Source: CAZSHG01 sp964459995 (GTDB lineage Bacteria > UBP14 > UBA6098). From it: a stretch of DNA of 64,000 nucleotides. Made by a program: the position numbers and the translations under genes. How positions within the stretch are numbered: the first letter of the stretch is position 1; each line of letters opens with the position of its first letter. This document shows, in pieces, positions 8,548-15,140 of this stretch. The notes under the pieces were generated by a model that was given only the letters and a program-made list of their open reading frames with translations, did not search any database and was not told where the DNA came from. The stretch is taken from contig CAYWOR010000003.1 of assembly GCA_964459995.1 (NCBI GenBank), positions 124,001 to 188,000 on the forward strand, given 5' to 3'.

Positions 8548-9207
8548 ATGACGAATTTAAACGATAGACCGGTTCGGCGTTCGGTTCGAATGGATAATTT
8601 CGATTATTCGTCGTGCGGCGGATATTATGTAACGATTTGCACCGCGAATCGCAAACCGTTGTTCGGTGAGGTGTCTATGGACAGGACGATTCTAAATGAA
8701 TACGGCGAGATTGCACGCGACGAATGGTTCCGCACCGGCGATGTTCGCCCGAATGTCGCAATCGACGAATTTGTTGTTATGCCAAATCATATTCACGGAA
8801 TAATTATGATAATGCCGGATGATGATTGCCGTGCGCTCACAATGGAACCCCATGTCGATAATGCCAATGCCCGTAGGGGCGACCCGGTGGGTCGCCCGTC
8901 GTCCAACGATCACGACCCGGCGGATCACCCGTGCGTGGAAAACGTAAATGTTCGTTTATCCGGAAAACGGGTCAACCGCCGGTTGACCCCTACGTTGGTT
9001 TCGGGTTCATTGGGGGCAATAATAGGGCAATATAAATCTGTAGTTACGAAACGTATTTGGAAGTTAACCGGGGTTAAAACGCCCGTGTGGCAACGAAATT
9101 ATTACGAACACGTAATCCGATCAGTTGAAGATTTGAACGAAATTCGCAAATACATTCGCGAAAATCCGTCGAATTGGAAGAAGGACGAGTATCATTTTCA
9201 ATCTTAA
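8548..9207 (+). CDS. REP-associated Y1 (IS200-like) transposase, with a REP-like element inside the frame
   Basis: 219 residues. The protein shows the RAYT/IS200 hallmarks: an N-terminal RRSVRMDNFDY block, the HUH motif MPNHIHGII (His81, His83) that binds the catalytic metal, and WQRNYYEHVIR with the nucleophilic tyrosine at 185 or 186, followed by RKYIRENP. Such enzymes nick and move short palindromic REP sequences. Between MEPHVDNANA and SGSLGAIIGQYKS the frame crosses a 121-bp REP-like element (8873-8993), which adds about 40 residues (RRGDPVGRPSS and on) in the linker between the two catalytic motifs without closing the frame. I use the ATG at 8548; a TTG at 8539 is also possible. It is flanked on both sides by elements bounded by GTAGGGG, likely its substrates. 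Confidence 0.88.
   Translation: MTNLNDRPVRRSVRMDNFDYSSCGGYYVTICTANRKPLFGEVSMDRTILNEYGEIARDEWFRTGDVRPNVAIDEFVVMPNHIHGIIMIMPDDDCRALTMEPHVDNANARRGDPVGRPSSNDHDPADHPCVENVNVRLSGKRVNRRLTPTLVSGSLGAIIGQYKSVVTKRIWKLTGVKTPVWQRNYYEHVIRSVEDLNEIRKYIRENPSNWKKDEYHFQS
8873..8993. repeat. GTAGGGG-bounded REP-like element, copy 3 (inside the transposase gene)
   Basis: 121 bp from GTAGGGGCGACCCGG to GACCCCTAC, close to copy 2 but lacking about 12 bp in the left half. It lies within the transposase gene and is read through in frame. Its position in the poorly conserved linker between the HUH and tyrosine motifs suggests that the insertion is tolerated. Confidence 0.82.
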
Positions 9208-9317
9208 AAAACGGAGAGCAATATGTATCGGAATGTAGATATTGGAAAGCACAGTAAAGTATCTCCTTCCGGGTCGTTGGCGAGCGACCCGTCGATAAAG
9301 AATTCGCGGAACTGGGT

Positions 9318-9376
9318 GTAGGGGAGGGCCTGCGTGCCCTCTCGCAAATCGGGAGCACACATAGGTGCTCCCCTAC
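9318..9376. repeat. Short GTAGGGG-bounded palindromic element of a second type
   Basis: 59 bp beginning GTAGGGGAGGGC and ending GGTGCTCCCCTAC. Internal arms GAGGGCCTGCGTGCCCTC and GGGAGCACACATAGGTGCTCCC each fold on themselves. It shares the ends of the 112-133-bp elements but not their interior. A further small hairpin (GGGTCG 9271-9276, CGACCC 9285-9290) lies just upstream. It sits between the transposase and the next gene. Confidence 0.7.
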
Positions 9377-9401
9377 GGAACAATTAACATAGGAGGCCGA
9401 A

Positions 9402-10394
9402 ATGGCACAGTTTAAGAACAATCAAATAACCAACGACACCATCGCGGAGCATATGTTGCGTGTGAATATGTGTGTTACGGGGATGGCCGCGCACCCGGAG
9501 GTGGCGTTCCGGGGCGATCTCGTGGACAAGATGACCGAGCATCGCGACGAGTTCGAGGCGTTGGAAAACCAGCATGCCTCCGAATGGGGCGAAGAGCAGG
9601 CCGCGACGGCATACACCAACCATTGCGAGAACGAGCTTTCCTCGATGCTGTCTTCCGCGCGCTACATGATCGAGGCGATGATCGAGGAGGAGGAAATCGC
9701 GCCGGTGAAGGCTCACGAACTTCGCAGGGATTTCGGCATCGAGGGTTCCAAGCCGCGTAACCGTGCCGGAATGATCGCGCTGGGCAAGAAGATGGCGGAG
9801 ACCAACGCCCGGTATGTTTCTTTGGGTTCGCCCTATGCTTTGCCGGAGGATTTTTTCCTCGAACTGGGGACGAAAACTCTCGCACTCCAGACGGCTATTT
9901 CGGAACATGTGAGGGAGAAGGGCGAGCGTCTCACGATTGGCGAGGCCAAGGTCGATGTTCGTGCGCGCGGGAACAGGTTGTTATCGAACACCTTCAAATG
10001 GCTCGTCGCGCTTTACGGCGAGGACGCGAATATTCTTCTCGAATTCGGTTTCGTGCCGAAATCGCAGATCTGGACGCCGGGGCAACCGGAGCCGGGGCTT
10101 GACTGGCCGCCATGGCCGGGGCCGACAGGGAAGTTTACGTTAAAATATTGGGGCGACGGTGTTGTCGAGATAGTTTACGACGGGGTTCAGGAATCGACAA
10201 TCGGATGGCTTCATCGAAGTGTTCCGGGCGCCGAGGATTGGATCGAGGTTAACAAACATCTGCCGATGAACGCGGAGGATATTCTGCCATTCCGCGAGAT
10301 GCATGTCCCGATCGGAATGTGGGAATATCGTTTCATTCCGATGCGCGGTGTCGAGAAGGGTGTTGCGAGTTTCGCGCTTATCGAGGTGGTTTGA
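9402..10394 (+). CDS. Unrecognised protein: alpha-helical region plus beta-rich (FnIII-like) C-terminus
   Basis: 330 residues, no named family seen and no signal peptide. Residues 1 to about 210 are charged and helical in character; a Trp/Pro-rich hinge (LDWPPWPGPTG) leads to a C-terminal domain of about 95 residues with alternating beta-type residues ending in FALIEVV, reminiscent of a fibronectin type III fold. It starts at an ATG with AGGAGG eight bases upstream. The protein at 51439-52389 has the same plan, the same LL-x-FGF-x-P style block before the hinge (ILLEFGFVP here, LLIQWGFEP there) and the same end (VVEVV), so the two look like paralogues. Codon use is richer in G/C at third positions than the nearby hypothetical gene. 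Function unknown. Confidence 0.75.
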   Translation: MAQFKNNQITNDTIAEHMLRVNMCVTGMAAHPEVAFRGDLVDKMTEHRDEFEALENQHASEWGEEQAATAYTNHCENELSSMLSSARYMIEAMIEEEEIAPVKAHELRRDFGIEGSKPRNRAGMIALGKKMAETNARYVSLGSPYALPEDFFLELGTKTLALQTAISEHVREKGERLTIGEAKVDVRARGNRLLSNTFKWLVALYGEDANILLEFGFVPKSQIWTPGQPEPGLDWPPWPGPTGKFTLKYWGDGVVEIVYDGVQESTIGWLHRSVPGAEDWIEVNKHLPMNAEDILPFREMHVPIGMWEYRFIPMRGVEKGVASFALIEVV

Positions 10395-10488
10395 GTAGGC
10401 AACGGCCTACGGCGTGAGGTTGCCGAAAACCGGACAAGGCGGTTTTCGGAATATATTAAAGGCGGCTGTGGTGGCCGCCTTTTTTTTT
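10395..10488 (+). terminator. Triple hairpin and intrinsic terminator
   Basis: Three hairpins follow the gene at once: GTAGGC/GCCTAC (10395-10410), CCGAAAACC/GGTTTTCGG (10423-10449), and AAAGGCGGC/GCCGCCTTT (10458-10482), the last followed by eight or more T. The third is a textbook intrinsic terminator. From there to 10618 I see only short GC-rich inverted pieces (CCCCTCTTAGGGG near 10515) and no gene. Confidence 0.85.
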
Positions 10489-10618
10489 ATATTAAACACC
10501 CCGCCATAGGGACACCCCTCTTAGGGGGGGATTTTGTTGGAGCGGCTGTGGGAACCGCACTTTTTGATTTGAGAGCAACAATTATCCGTCGGTTAAAAAC
10601 AACAACAATGAAAAGTCT

Positions 10619-11260
10619 CTATCTCGTGGCGATGCCGTAGAAGACGATATCCAATAGGGATTCGGCGTTTTCGCGAAGAACTTTTTCCCTCTCGCCGTCG
10701 ATGCCGTAATAATCGCCCATCGCCGGGCTGACTGTCGCCTGCTGGAATCCGGTAATCAGCACGACCAAATCGAAAACGAGCATATCCATATCGATTTCTG
10801 GACGGATTTCCCCGCGTTTTTGGGCGATTTTGATTATGCCGCGCATGTAGTCCAGCGAAGGCTCGGTCATGATGCGGCTTATCTCCTCGTCGAAGGGGAT
10901 GCTTGTGTCGCCCACCATGGCGAAATAGAAGCGCACCTGCGCGGGGTATTTCTCCTGAAACTCGCGGAAGAACAGCATTGTGCGCAAAAGGATTTCGCGG
11001 AATGGCTGTGCGGCGACATCTCCGACAAATTCCGCGCGGTGGGTCATGTAGAATTCTTTGACGAAGGATACGAGGAAGAGATAGAAATCTTTTTTGTCCT
11101 CGAAATATTGATAGATACTGCCTTTGGCGATTTCGGCGCGCTCGACGATCGAGTTGATGCTGGTTTGCGCGTAACCATTTGCGGCAAATTCCTCGATGGC
11201 GGCGTCGATAATTTTCGCGCGTTTTTCATCGGGAAGGTTGAAAAATGTTTGTTTAGGCAT
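10619..11260 (-). CDS. TetR family transcriptional regulator
   Basis: 213 residues from the ATG at 11260 (MPKQTFFNLPDEKR), the usual beginning of this subgroup; a TTG 30 bases upstream is less likely. The N-terminal helix-turn-helix is clear: KIIDAAIEEFAANGYAQTSINSIVERAEIAKGSIYQYF in pieces (about 14-52), followed by an all-helical ligand-binding domain. TetR proteins are usually repressors of an adjacent or own gene. No efflux pump or enzyme target lies beside it: its divergent neighbour is a HEAT-repeat protein. The ligand is unknown. A promoter candidate lies at 11305-11332. Confidence 0.9.
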   Translation of the reverse strand: MPKQTFFNLPDEKRAKIIDAAIEEFAANGYAQTSINSIVERAEIAKGSIYQYFEDKKDFYLFLVSFVKEFYMTHRAEFVGDVAAQPFREILLRTMLFFREFQEKYPAQVRFYFAMVGDTSIPFDEEISRIMTEPSLDYMRGIIKIAQKRGEIRPEIDMDMLVFDLVVLITGFQQATVSPAMGDYYGIDGEREKVLRENAESLLDIVFYGIATR

Positions 11261-11304
11261 TATATTCGATTCCGTTATTATTCTTTTCAATTCGACAGTT
11301 TGAG

Positions 11305-11332
11305 AATTTACTGCTTGGGTTCTTTAAGTCAA
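11305..11332 (-). promoter_or_regulatory. Promoter candidate for the TetR gene
   Basis: On the minus strand, TTGACT (complement of 11327-11332), 16-bp spacer, then TAAATT (complement of 11305-11310), about 45 bp before the ATG. Five of six -35 bases and four of six -10 bases match the sigma-70 consensus. I see no clear palindrome that could be the TetR operator. Confidence 0.5.
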
Positions 11333-11370
11333 GCTTTTTTTAAGACGAACCTTTCGCGATGCGGAGAGAA

Positions 11371-12117
11371 ATGGATTCGGAGCTATTTTACGGCGAATTT
11401 GACAACGACATGGATTTGCTTTATCGGTTGCTTCGCGACGAGGCGATCGAAATTCGTCTGACCGCGTTCGATGCGATGATTCGGCTTCTCGCGGAGGGCG
11501 ATTCCTTTGCTGTTGCGATGTTGGCGGATTTTGTGGGGATAATTCGAGTGGAGATAATCCCAAATCTTGCCGAGGAATCCGACCCGGAGAAACGCGGCGC
11601 GCTTTCGCATGTTTTGGAAAGCCTTCTTTTTCTGTCGAAAAGTGTTTCGCAGGCGGAGAATCTTATTCCGCTGACGGACAGTTGTATCGAACTTTTCAAA
11701 CATCCCTCTCCGCGAATCGAGGCTGTGTCGATTCGCCTTTTTAGCGCTATTTACATTTTAAACCCTTCCGAACTCGACGACACCACGGTCAATAAACTGC
11801 TCCGGTTTCTGGTTTCCCACGAGTCTGAGGTTCGATTAGCGGCGGTTAGCGCATGGTGCAATATTTGCGACTCGACGCCCGAGAGGGTTTCGGATGCTTT
11901 AAGCGCGATTTATAAACTTTTGACGGATTCGGATGCGAATGTTCGAGCCGAGGCGGCAGGCTATTTCTATAATTTGGCGAAGAACGGTGTCGCGGATTGT
12001 CGTGTTGCACTTCCTTTGCTTCGCACAATCCGTGATACAGACCCGAATAATCTGGTTCGCGAGAGGGCAAGTGCGGCGGTGCAAGCAATCGATAACTCTG
12101 TCGGCGAGTTGTTTTAG
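11371..12117 (+). CDS. HEAT-repeat protein
   Basis: 248 residues built of paired helices. Repeats of the type LLRDEAIEIRLTAFDAMIRLL (in pieces), FKHPSPRIEAVSIRLFSAI, LVSHESEVRLAAVSAWCNI and LTDSDANVRAEAAGYFYNLA recur about every 35-40 residues, each with the D/E-x-x-V/I-R-x-x-A pattern of HEAT/armadillo repeats. Such proteins are scaffolds for protein contacts; no enzyme motif or signal peptide is seen. I take the ATG at 11371 because GGAG lies just before it; an in-frame ATG at 11359 is the alternative. Partner unknown. Confidence 0.72.
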   Translation: MDSELFYGEFDNDMDLLYRLLRDEAIEIRLTAFDAMIRLLAEGDSFAVAMLADFVGIIRVEIIPNLAEESDPEKRGALSHVLESLLFLSKSVSQAENLIPLTDSCIELFKHPSPRIEAVSIRLFSAIYILNPSELDDTTVNKLLRFLVSHESEVRLAAVSAWCNICDSTPERVSDALSAIYKLLTDSDANVRAEAAGYFYNLAKNGVADCRVALPLLRTIRDTDPNNLVRERASAAVQAIDNSVGELF

Positions 12118-12157
12118 CGGCATCGAGCTTCATTTTGCACACGATTGCATTCCGTTC

Positions 12158-12186
12158 TTGACATTTGATGTTCTTTTGAATAACTT
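12158..12186 (+). promoter_or_regulatory. Promoter candidate for tRNA-Pro and glyS
   Basis: Consensus TTGACA at 12158-12163, 17-bp spacer and a weak TAACTT at 12181-12186. Start of transcription would fall near 12193, just before the tRNA. Supported mainly by the perfect -35 and by position. Confidence 0.45.
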
Positions 12187-12199
12187 AGGCGGTTGTCAA

Positions 12200-12273
12200 C
12201 GGGGCGTGGCGCAGCCTGGTAGCGCGCCTGCTTTGGGAGCAGGAAGTCGTAGGTTCAAATCCTATCGCCCCGA
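12200..12273 (+). tRNA. tRNA-Pro (anticodon TGG)
   Basis: A 74-nt cloverleaf: acceptor stem CGGGGCG (12200-12206) paired with CGCCCCG (12266-12272) and discriminator A; D-arm GCGC...GCGC containing GCCTGGTAGC; anticodon stem CCTGC/GCAGG with loop TTTGGGA, anticodon TGG; T-arm GTAGG-TTCAAAT-CCTAT. CCA is not encoded, so the CCA-adding enzyme at 24597 would complete it. glyS follows 72 bp downstream. Confidence 0.96.
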
Positions 12274-12345
12274 TTTTATTTTGGGCATTCTCGAATGCCC
12301 TGTTTCTCAAACCGCAATGCAAACATCCGAAAAAAGGTTCCCCCT

Positions 12346-13689
12346 ATGGCAAAGAAAAATGAGCTTATGAAAGAGATCACCGCACTTTGTAAGCGTCGCG
12401 GATTTATTTTCCAATCGAGCGAAATCTACGGCGGAGTTGCTTCGACCTATGATTACGGTCCGCTTGGAATCGAGCTTAAGCGCAATGTCAAAGAGCTATG
12501 GTGGCGCGAGATGGTTCAGCTTCGCCCCGATATCGAGGGCATCGACTCGGCGATTATTATGCATCCACAGGTTTGGATCGCCAGCGGCCATGTCGATGAA
12601 TTCGTCGATCCGCTTATAGAGTGTAAAATTTGCCATCACAGATTCAAGGCCGACGACCTTAGTAATCTCGAACAATGCCCGGATTGCGGCACACGCGGAA
12701 GTTTCACCGAGCCGAGGCTTTTCCATCTGATGTTTCAAACTTTTATGGGGCCGATTCAGTCGGAGGAGAATATCGCATACCTAAGACCTGAAACCGCGCA
12801 GGGCATCTATGTAAATTTCGAGAATGTCCGGACTCCGGCGCGACAGAAAGTTCCTTTCGGAATTGCGCAGATAGGCAAGGCATTCCGCAACGAGATTACG
12901 CCCGGCAACTTCACATTCCGCACACGCGAGTTCGAGCAGATGGAGATGCAGTTCTTCGTTCATCCGAACGAGGCTGACAAATGGTTCGACCATTGGATGG
13001 AACAGCGGCGCGCATGGTATATGTCACTTGGTTTCAAGACGGAAAATCTCAATTTCCACGTTCACGAAAAACTCGCGCATTACGCCCGTGCGGCGGTCGA
13101 TATCGAATATGATTTCCCTTTCGGACGCTCCGAGCTTGAGGGCATTCATAATCGCGGCGATTTCGACCTCACGAGGCATCAGGAACACTCCGGAAAGAGT
13201 ATGGAGTATTTCGATCCGGTTACCGAGGAGAGGTTCATTCCCTATATTATCGAGACCTCCGGCGGCGTTGACAGATGTATTCTCGCTCTGCTAATCGACG
13301 CCTATGAGGAAGAGCCAGACCTCGAAGATCCGAAAAACAACCGTATCGTTTTAAAATTCCATCCTAAAGTCGCGCCGGTAAAGGTTGGGATTTTCCCGCT
13401 TGTCAAACGCGACGGCATGCCCGAAATCGCACGGGAGATCGAGACCGAACTTCGCAGGCATTTCATGGTCTTTTACGATGACGGCGGCTCTATCGGCAGA
13501 AGATATCGCCGTCAGGACGAGGCCGGAACGCCTTTTTGTGTTACTGTTGACGGCCAAACACTCGAAGATAAAACAGTAACAATCCGTGAGCGCGACACGA
13601 TGGCTCAGGTTCGAGTCGCAATCGACGATATTCCGAAAATGGTTCGCGGATACACAGAAAATTGGCAACGCGATAAGGGGCTTTCCTAA
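12346..13689 (+). CDS. glyS: Glycyl-tRNA synthetase (dimeric type)
   Basis: 447 residues. This is the single-chain homodimer class II glycyl-tRNA synthetase, not the two-subunit GlyQ/GlyS type. Motifs seen: N-terminal RRGFIFQSSEIYGGVASTYDYGPLG in pieces, a zinc-knuckle-like CKIC...CPDCG, motif 2 region GKAFRNEITPGNFTFRTREFEQMEMQ in pieces, the FDLTRHQEHSGK insert, motif 3 ETSGGVDR, and a C-terminal anticodon-binding domain from about 345 (APVKVGIFPLVKRDG, RYRRQDEAGTPFCVTVD). It charges tRNA-Gly in the cytoplasm. The ATG at 12346 gives the normal beginning MAKKNELMKEITALCKRRGF. The gene lies directly behind tRNA-Pro. Confidence 0.97.
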   Translation: MAKKNELMKEITALCKRRGFIFQSSEIYGGVASTYDYGPLGIELKRNVKELWWREMVQLRPDIEGIDSAIIMHPQVWIASGHVDEFVDPLIECKICHHRFKADDLSNLEQCPDCGTRGSFTEPRLFHLMFQTFMGPIQSEENIAYLRPETAQGIYVNFENVRTPARQKVPFGIAQIGKAFRNEITPGNFTFRTREFEQMEMQFFVHPNEADKWFDHWMEQRRAWYMSLGFKTENLNFHVHEKLAHYARAAVDIEYDFPFGRSELEGIHNRGDFDLTRHQEHSGKSMEYFDPVTEERFIPYIIETSGGVDRCILALLIDAYEEEPDLEDPKNNRIVLKFHPKVAPVKVGIFPLVKRDGMPEIAREIETELRRHFMVFYDDGGSIGRRYRRQDEAGTPFCVTVDGQTLEDKTVTIRERDTMAQVRVAIDDIPKMVRGYTENWQRDKGLS

Positions 13690-13750
13690 AATAATTTACC
13701 CTTGCGGTAAGTTATAGAATAATTTATATTTGTATCAAAAGGGAGAGCAG

Positions 13751-14035
13751 ATGGTTATATGGGCGATAATAATTTTGGTTCTCGACGCGCTTCTGTATGC
13801 GAGCATGGTTTCGAACGGGCGCGGTTGGGATTGTTCCATCTATTTCTGCATCGGAATCGCGATTGCGGCACTTGGAATTCTCGTTCGGACTTTGATGAAG
13901 ATTCGCGCTGGGCGTTTTGAACAGCTTAATGAAGAGCTTAAGCGCGCCAAATCCGATAATAAGGAGCTTATTGAGAGAATCTCCAATCTTCGCGAACAAC
14001 AAGTAATCGAGCGAACAGACAAGGATCTCGTTTAA
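13751..14035 (+). CDS. Small membrane protein with coiled-coil tail
   Basis: 94 residues from the ATG at 13751, which has GGGAG eight bases upstream. Two hydrophobic segments (about 2-19 and 27-45) are followed by a charged helical tail (about 50-90: EQLNEELKRAKSDNKELIERI and on) with heptad-spaced leucine and isoleucine, likely a coiled coil in the cytoplasm. It follows glyS by 61 bp. Family not recognised; a membrane-anchored dimer is the plain reading. Confidence 0.65.
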   Translation: MVIWAIIILVLDALLYASMVSNGRGWDCSIYFCIGIAIAALGILVRTLMKIRAGRFEQLNEELKRAKSDNKELIERISNLREQQVIERTDKDLV

Positions 14036-14062
14036 TCGATTCGCGAATACTCGAATTCCTGT

Positions 14063-14089
14063 AAATCCCCCCATTGGGGGATTTTTTTA
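14063..14089. terminator. Intrinsic terminator between convergent genes
   Basis: Stem AAATCCCCC (14063-14071) with GGGGGATTT (14076-14084), 4-nt loop, then a T run to 14088. It ends the glyS-side transcript; the minus-strand roadblock gene stops within its T run. Confidence 0.85.
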
Positions 14090-14488
14090 TTTCTCGAAAA
14101 GTCGATGAACTATCGGGAGAAGCTCTTTTGTGAGTTCTCTGGCATAGAGGCGCACGACAGTCGATGTTACACTTGGGTCGGCAAGAGCCACAAGAAAGCT
14201 TTTCTCCGAAATTACCTGTATATGCATATTGGTGTGTGTGCCTTGATAAGTGGTTGCGGCAAATTCCTTCTCACGAAGGATATTCGCCAGAGCCTGAGTG
14301 CTGGATGCCGCCGCTGAGGAGAGAACTCCCAAAGTGCTGACATCGACATCAGAAAAATCACCTGCACGACAAAGTGCGAATCCACTTCGGCTGACTAACA
14401 ATGCCGCTCTGACACCGCTGTCGGCAATAAAAATTTCCAGTAGCTCTTTCAGACGTCGGCCGTCGTGAGGTTCTATTATTATGTTCAT
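14087..14488 (-). CDS. Roadblock/LC7 domain protein (MglB-like)
   Basis: 133 residues, the size of a single roadblock/LC7 domain: LKELLEIFIADSGVRAALLVSRSGFALCRAG, then a helix rich in Ala/Ser (LGVLSSAAASSTQALANIL), and a beta strand FLVALADPSVTSTVVRLYARELTKEL, written here in parts. Roadblock proteins of this kind act as partners or GTPase activators of MglA-type small GTPases. The MglA-like gene lies immediately upstream on the same strand, three bases away, which supports a working pair. A part in cell polarity is known for MglAB in other bacteria; here it is inference. Confidence 0.85.
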   Translation of the reverse strand: MNIIIEPHDGRRLKELLEIFIADSGVRAALLVSRSGFALCRAGDFSDVDVSTLGVLSSAAASSTQALANILREKEFAATTYQGTHTNMHIQVISEKSFLVALADPSVTSTVVRLYARELTKELLPIVHRLFEK

Positions 14489-14491
14489 CGT

Positions 14492-15097
14492 TTACTCCCT
14501 CGGTTTAATATCCTTAAGTAATTTCACAACACACATTTTGCTAACCGCGTTCAAAGTATCGAACACCGCCACCCCGCGCAGGGCTATCGATTCGAAAACA
14601 GGCGCTTTGTATTTGCCATGATTCAAGATTTGGTCCATCGATTCGCGGGTGCTTATTTGATCGAGATCGCGTTTATTATATTGAAGAGCGAAAGGGATAT
14701 CTTTATGGGCAATTCCAAGATCGGCGAGATTCTCTTTCATGTTAGCAAGGGACTCGGCGTTGGCCTGCTGACGGTTCCATTGGGAATCTGCAACGAAGAC
14801 GATGCCATCGACCCCCTGAAGCACCAAACGTCTCGTCGCGTTGTAATAAACCTGTCCGGGAACTGTGTATAGCTGGAATTTCGTCCTAAACCCCGGTATC
14901 ACATTCGATTGGATTGGAAGGAAATCGAAAAACAGGGTTCTGTCGCCCTCGGTGGAGATTGAAACCAACTCGGAGGATTTCGCGCAAGAGATTTTCTGAT
15001 TGATATATTCGAGATTCGTGGTCTTTCCGGACAACGCGGGTCCGTAATAGACAATCTTTATCAGAATTTCCTTATCGATAACATTTACTTGTGCCAT
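14492..15097 (-). CDS. MglA-like small GTPase
   Basis: 201 residues. Ras-like GTPase motifs: P-loop YGPALSGKTTNL (about 18-29), a switch region RTLFFDFLP, the G3-type segment YTVPGQVYYNATRRLVLQGVDG in which the usual D-x-x-G is TVPGQ as in MglA proteins, FVADS, and the G4 motif NKRD. It has no lipid-anchor motif, as in other bacterial MglA. It probably cycles between GTP and GDP under control of the roadblock protein encoded next to it. The long acidic membrane protein gene just upstream (15141-17663) is in the same operon and may be an effector or anchor. Confidence 0.92.
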   Translation of the reverse strand: MAQVNVIDKEILIKIVYYGPALSGKTTNLEYINQKISCAKSSELVSISTEGDRTLFFDFLPIQSNVIPGFRTKFQLYTVPGQVYYNATRRLVLQGVDGIVFVADSQWNRQQANAESLANMKENLADLGIAHKDIPFALQYNKRDLDQISTRESMDQILNHGKYKAPVFESIALRGVAVFDTLNAVSKMCVVKLLKDIKPRE

Positions 15098-15140
15098 ATT
15101 TTACTATTTTTATTAAAATGTTTCTTCTGCAATAATTTTT

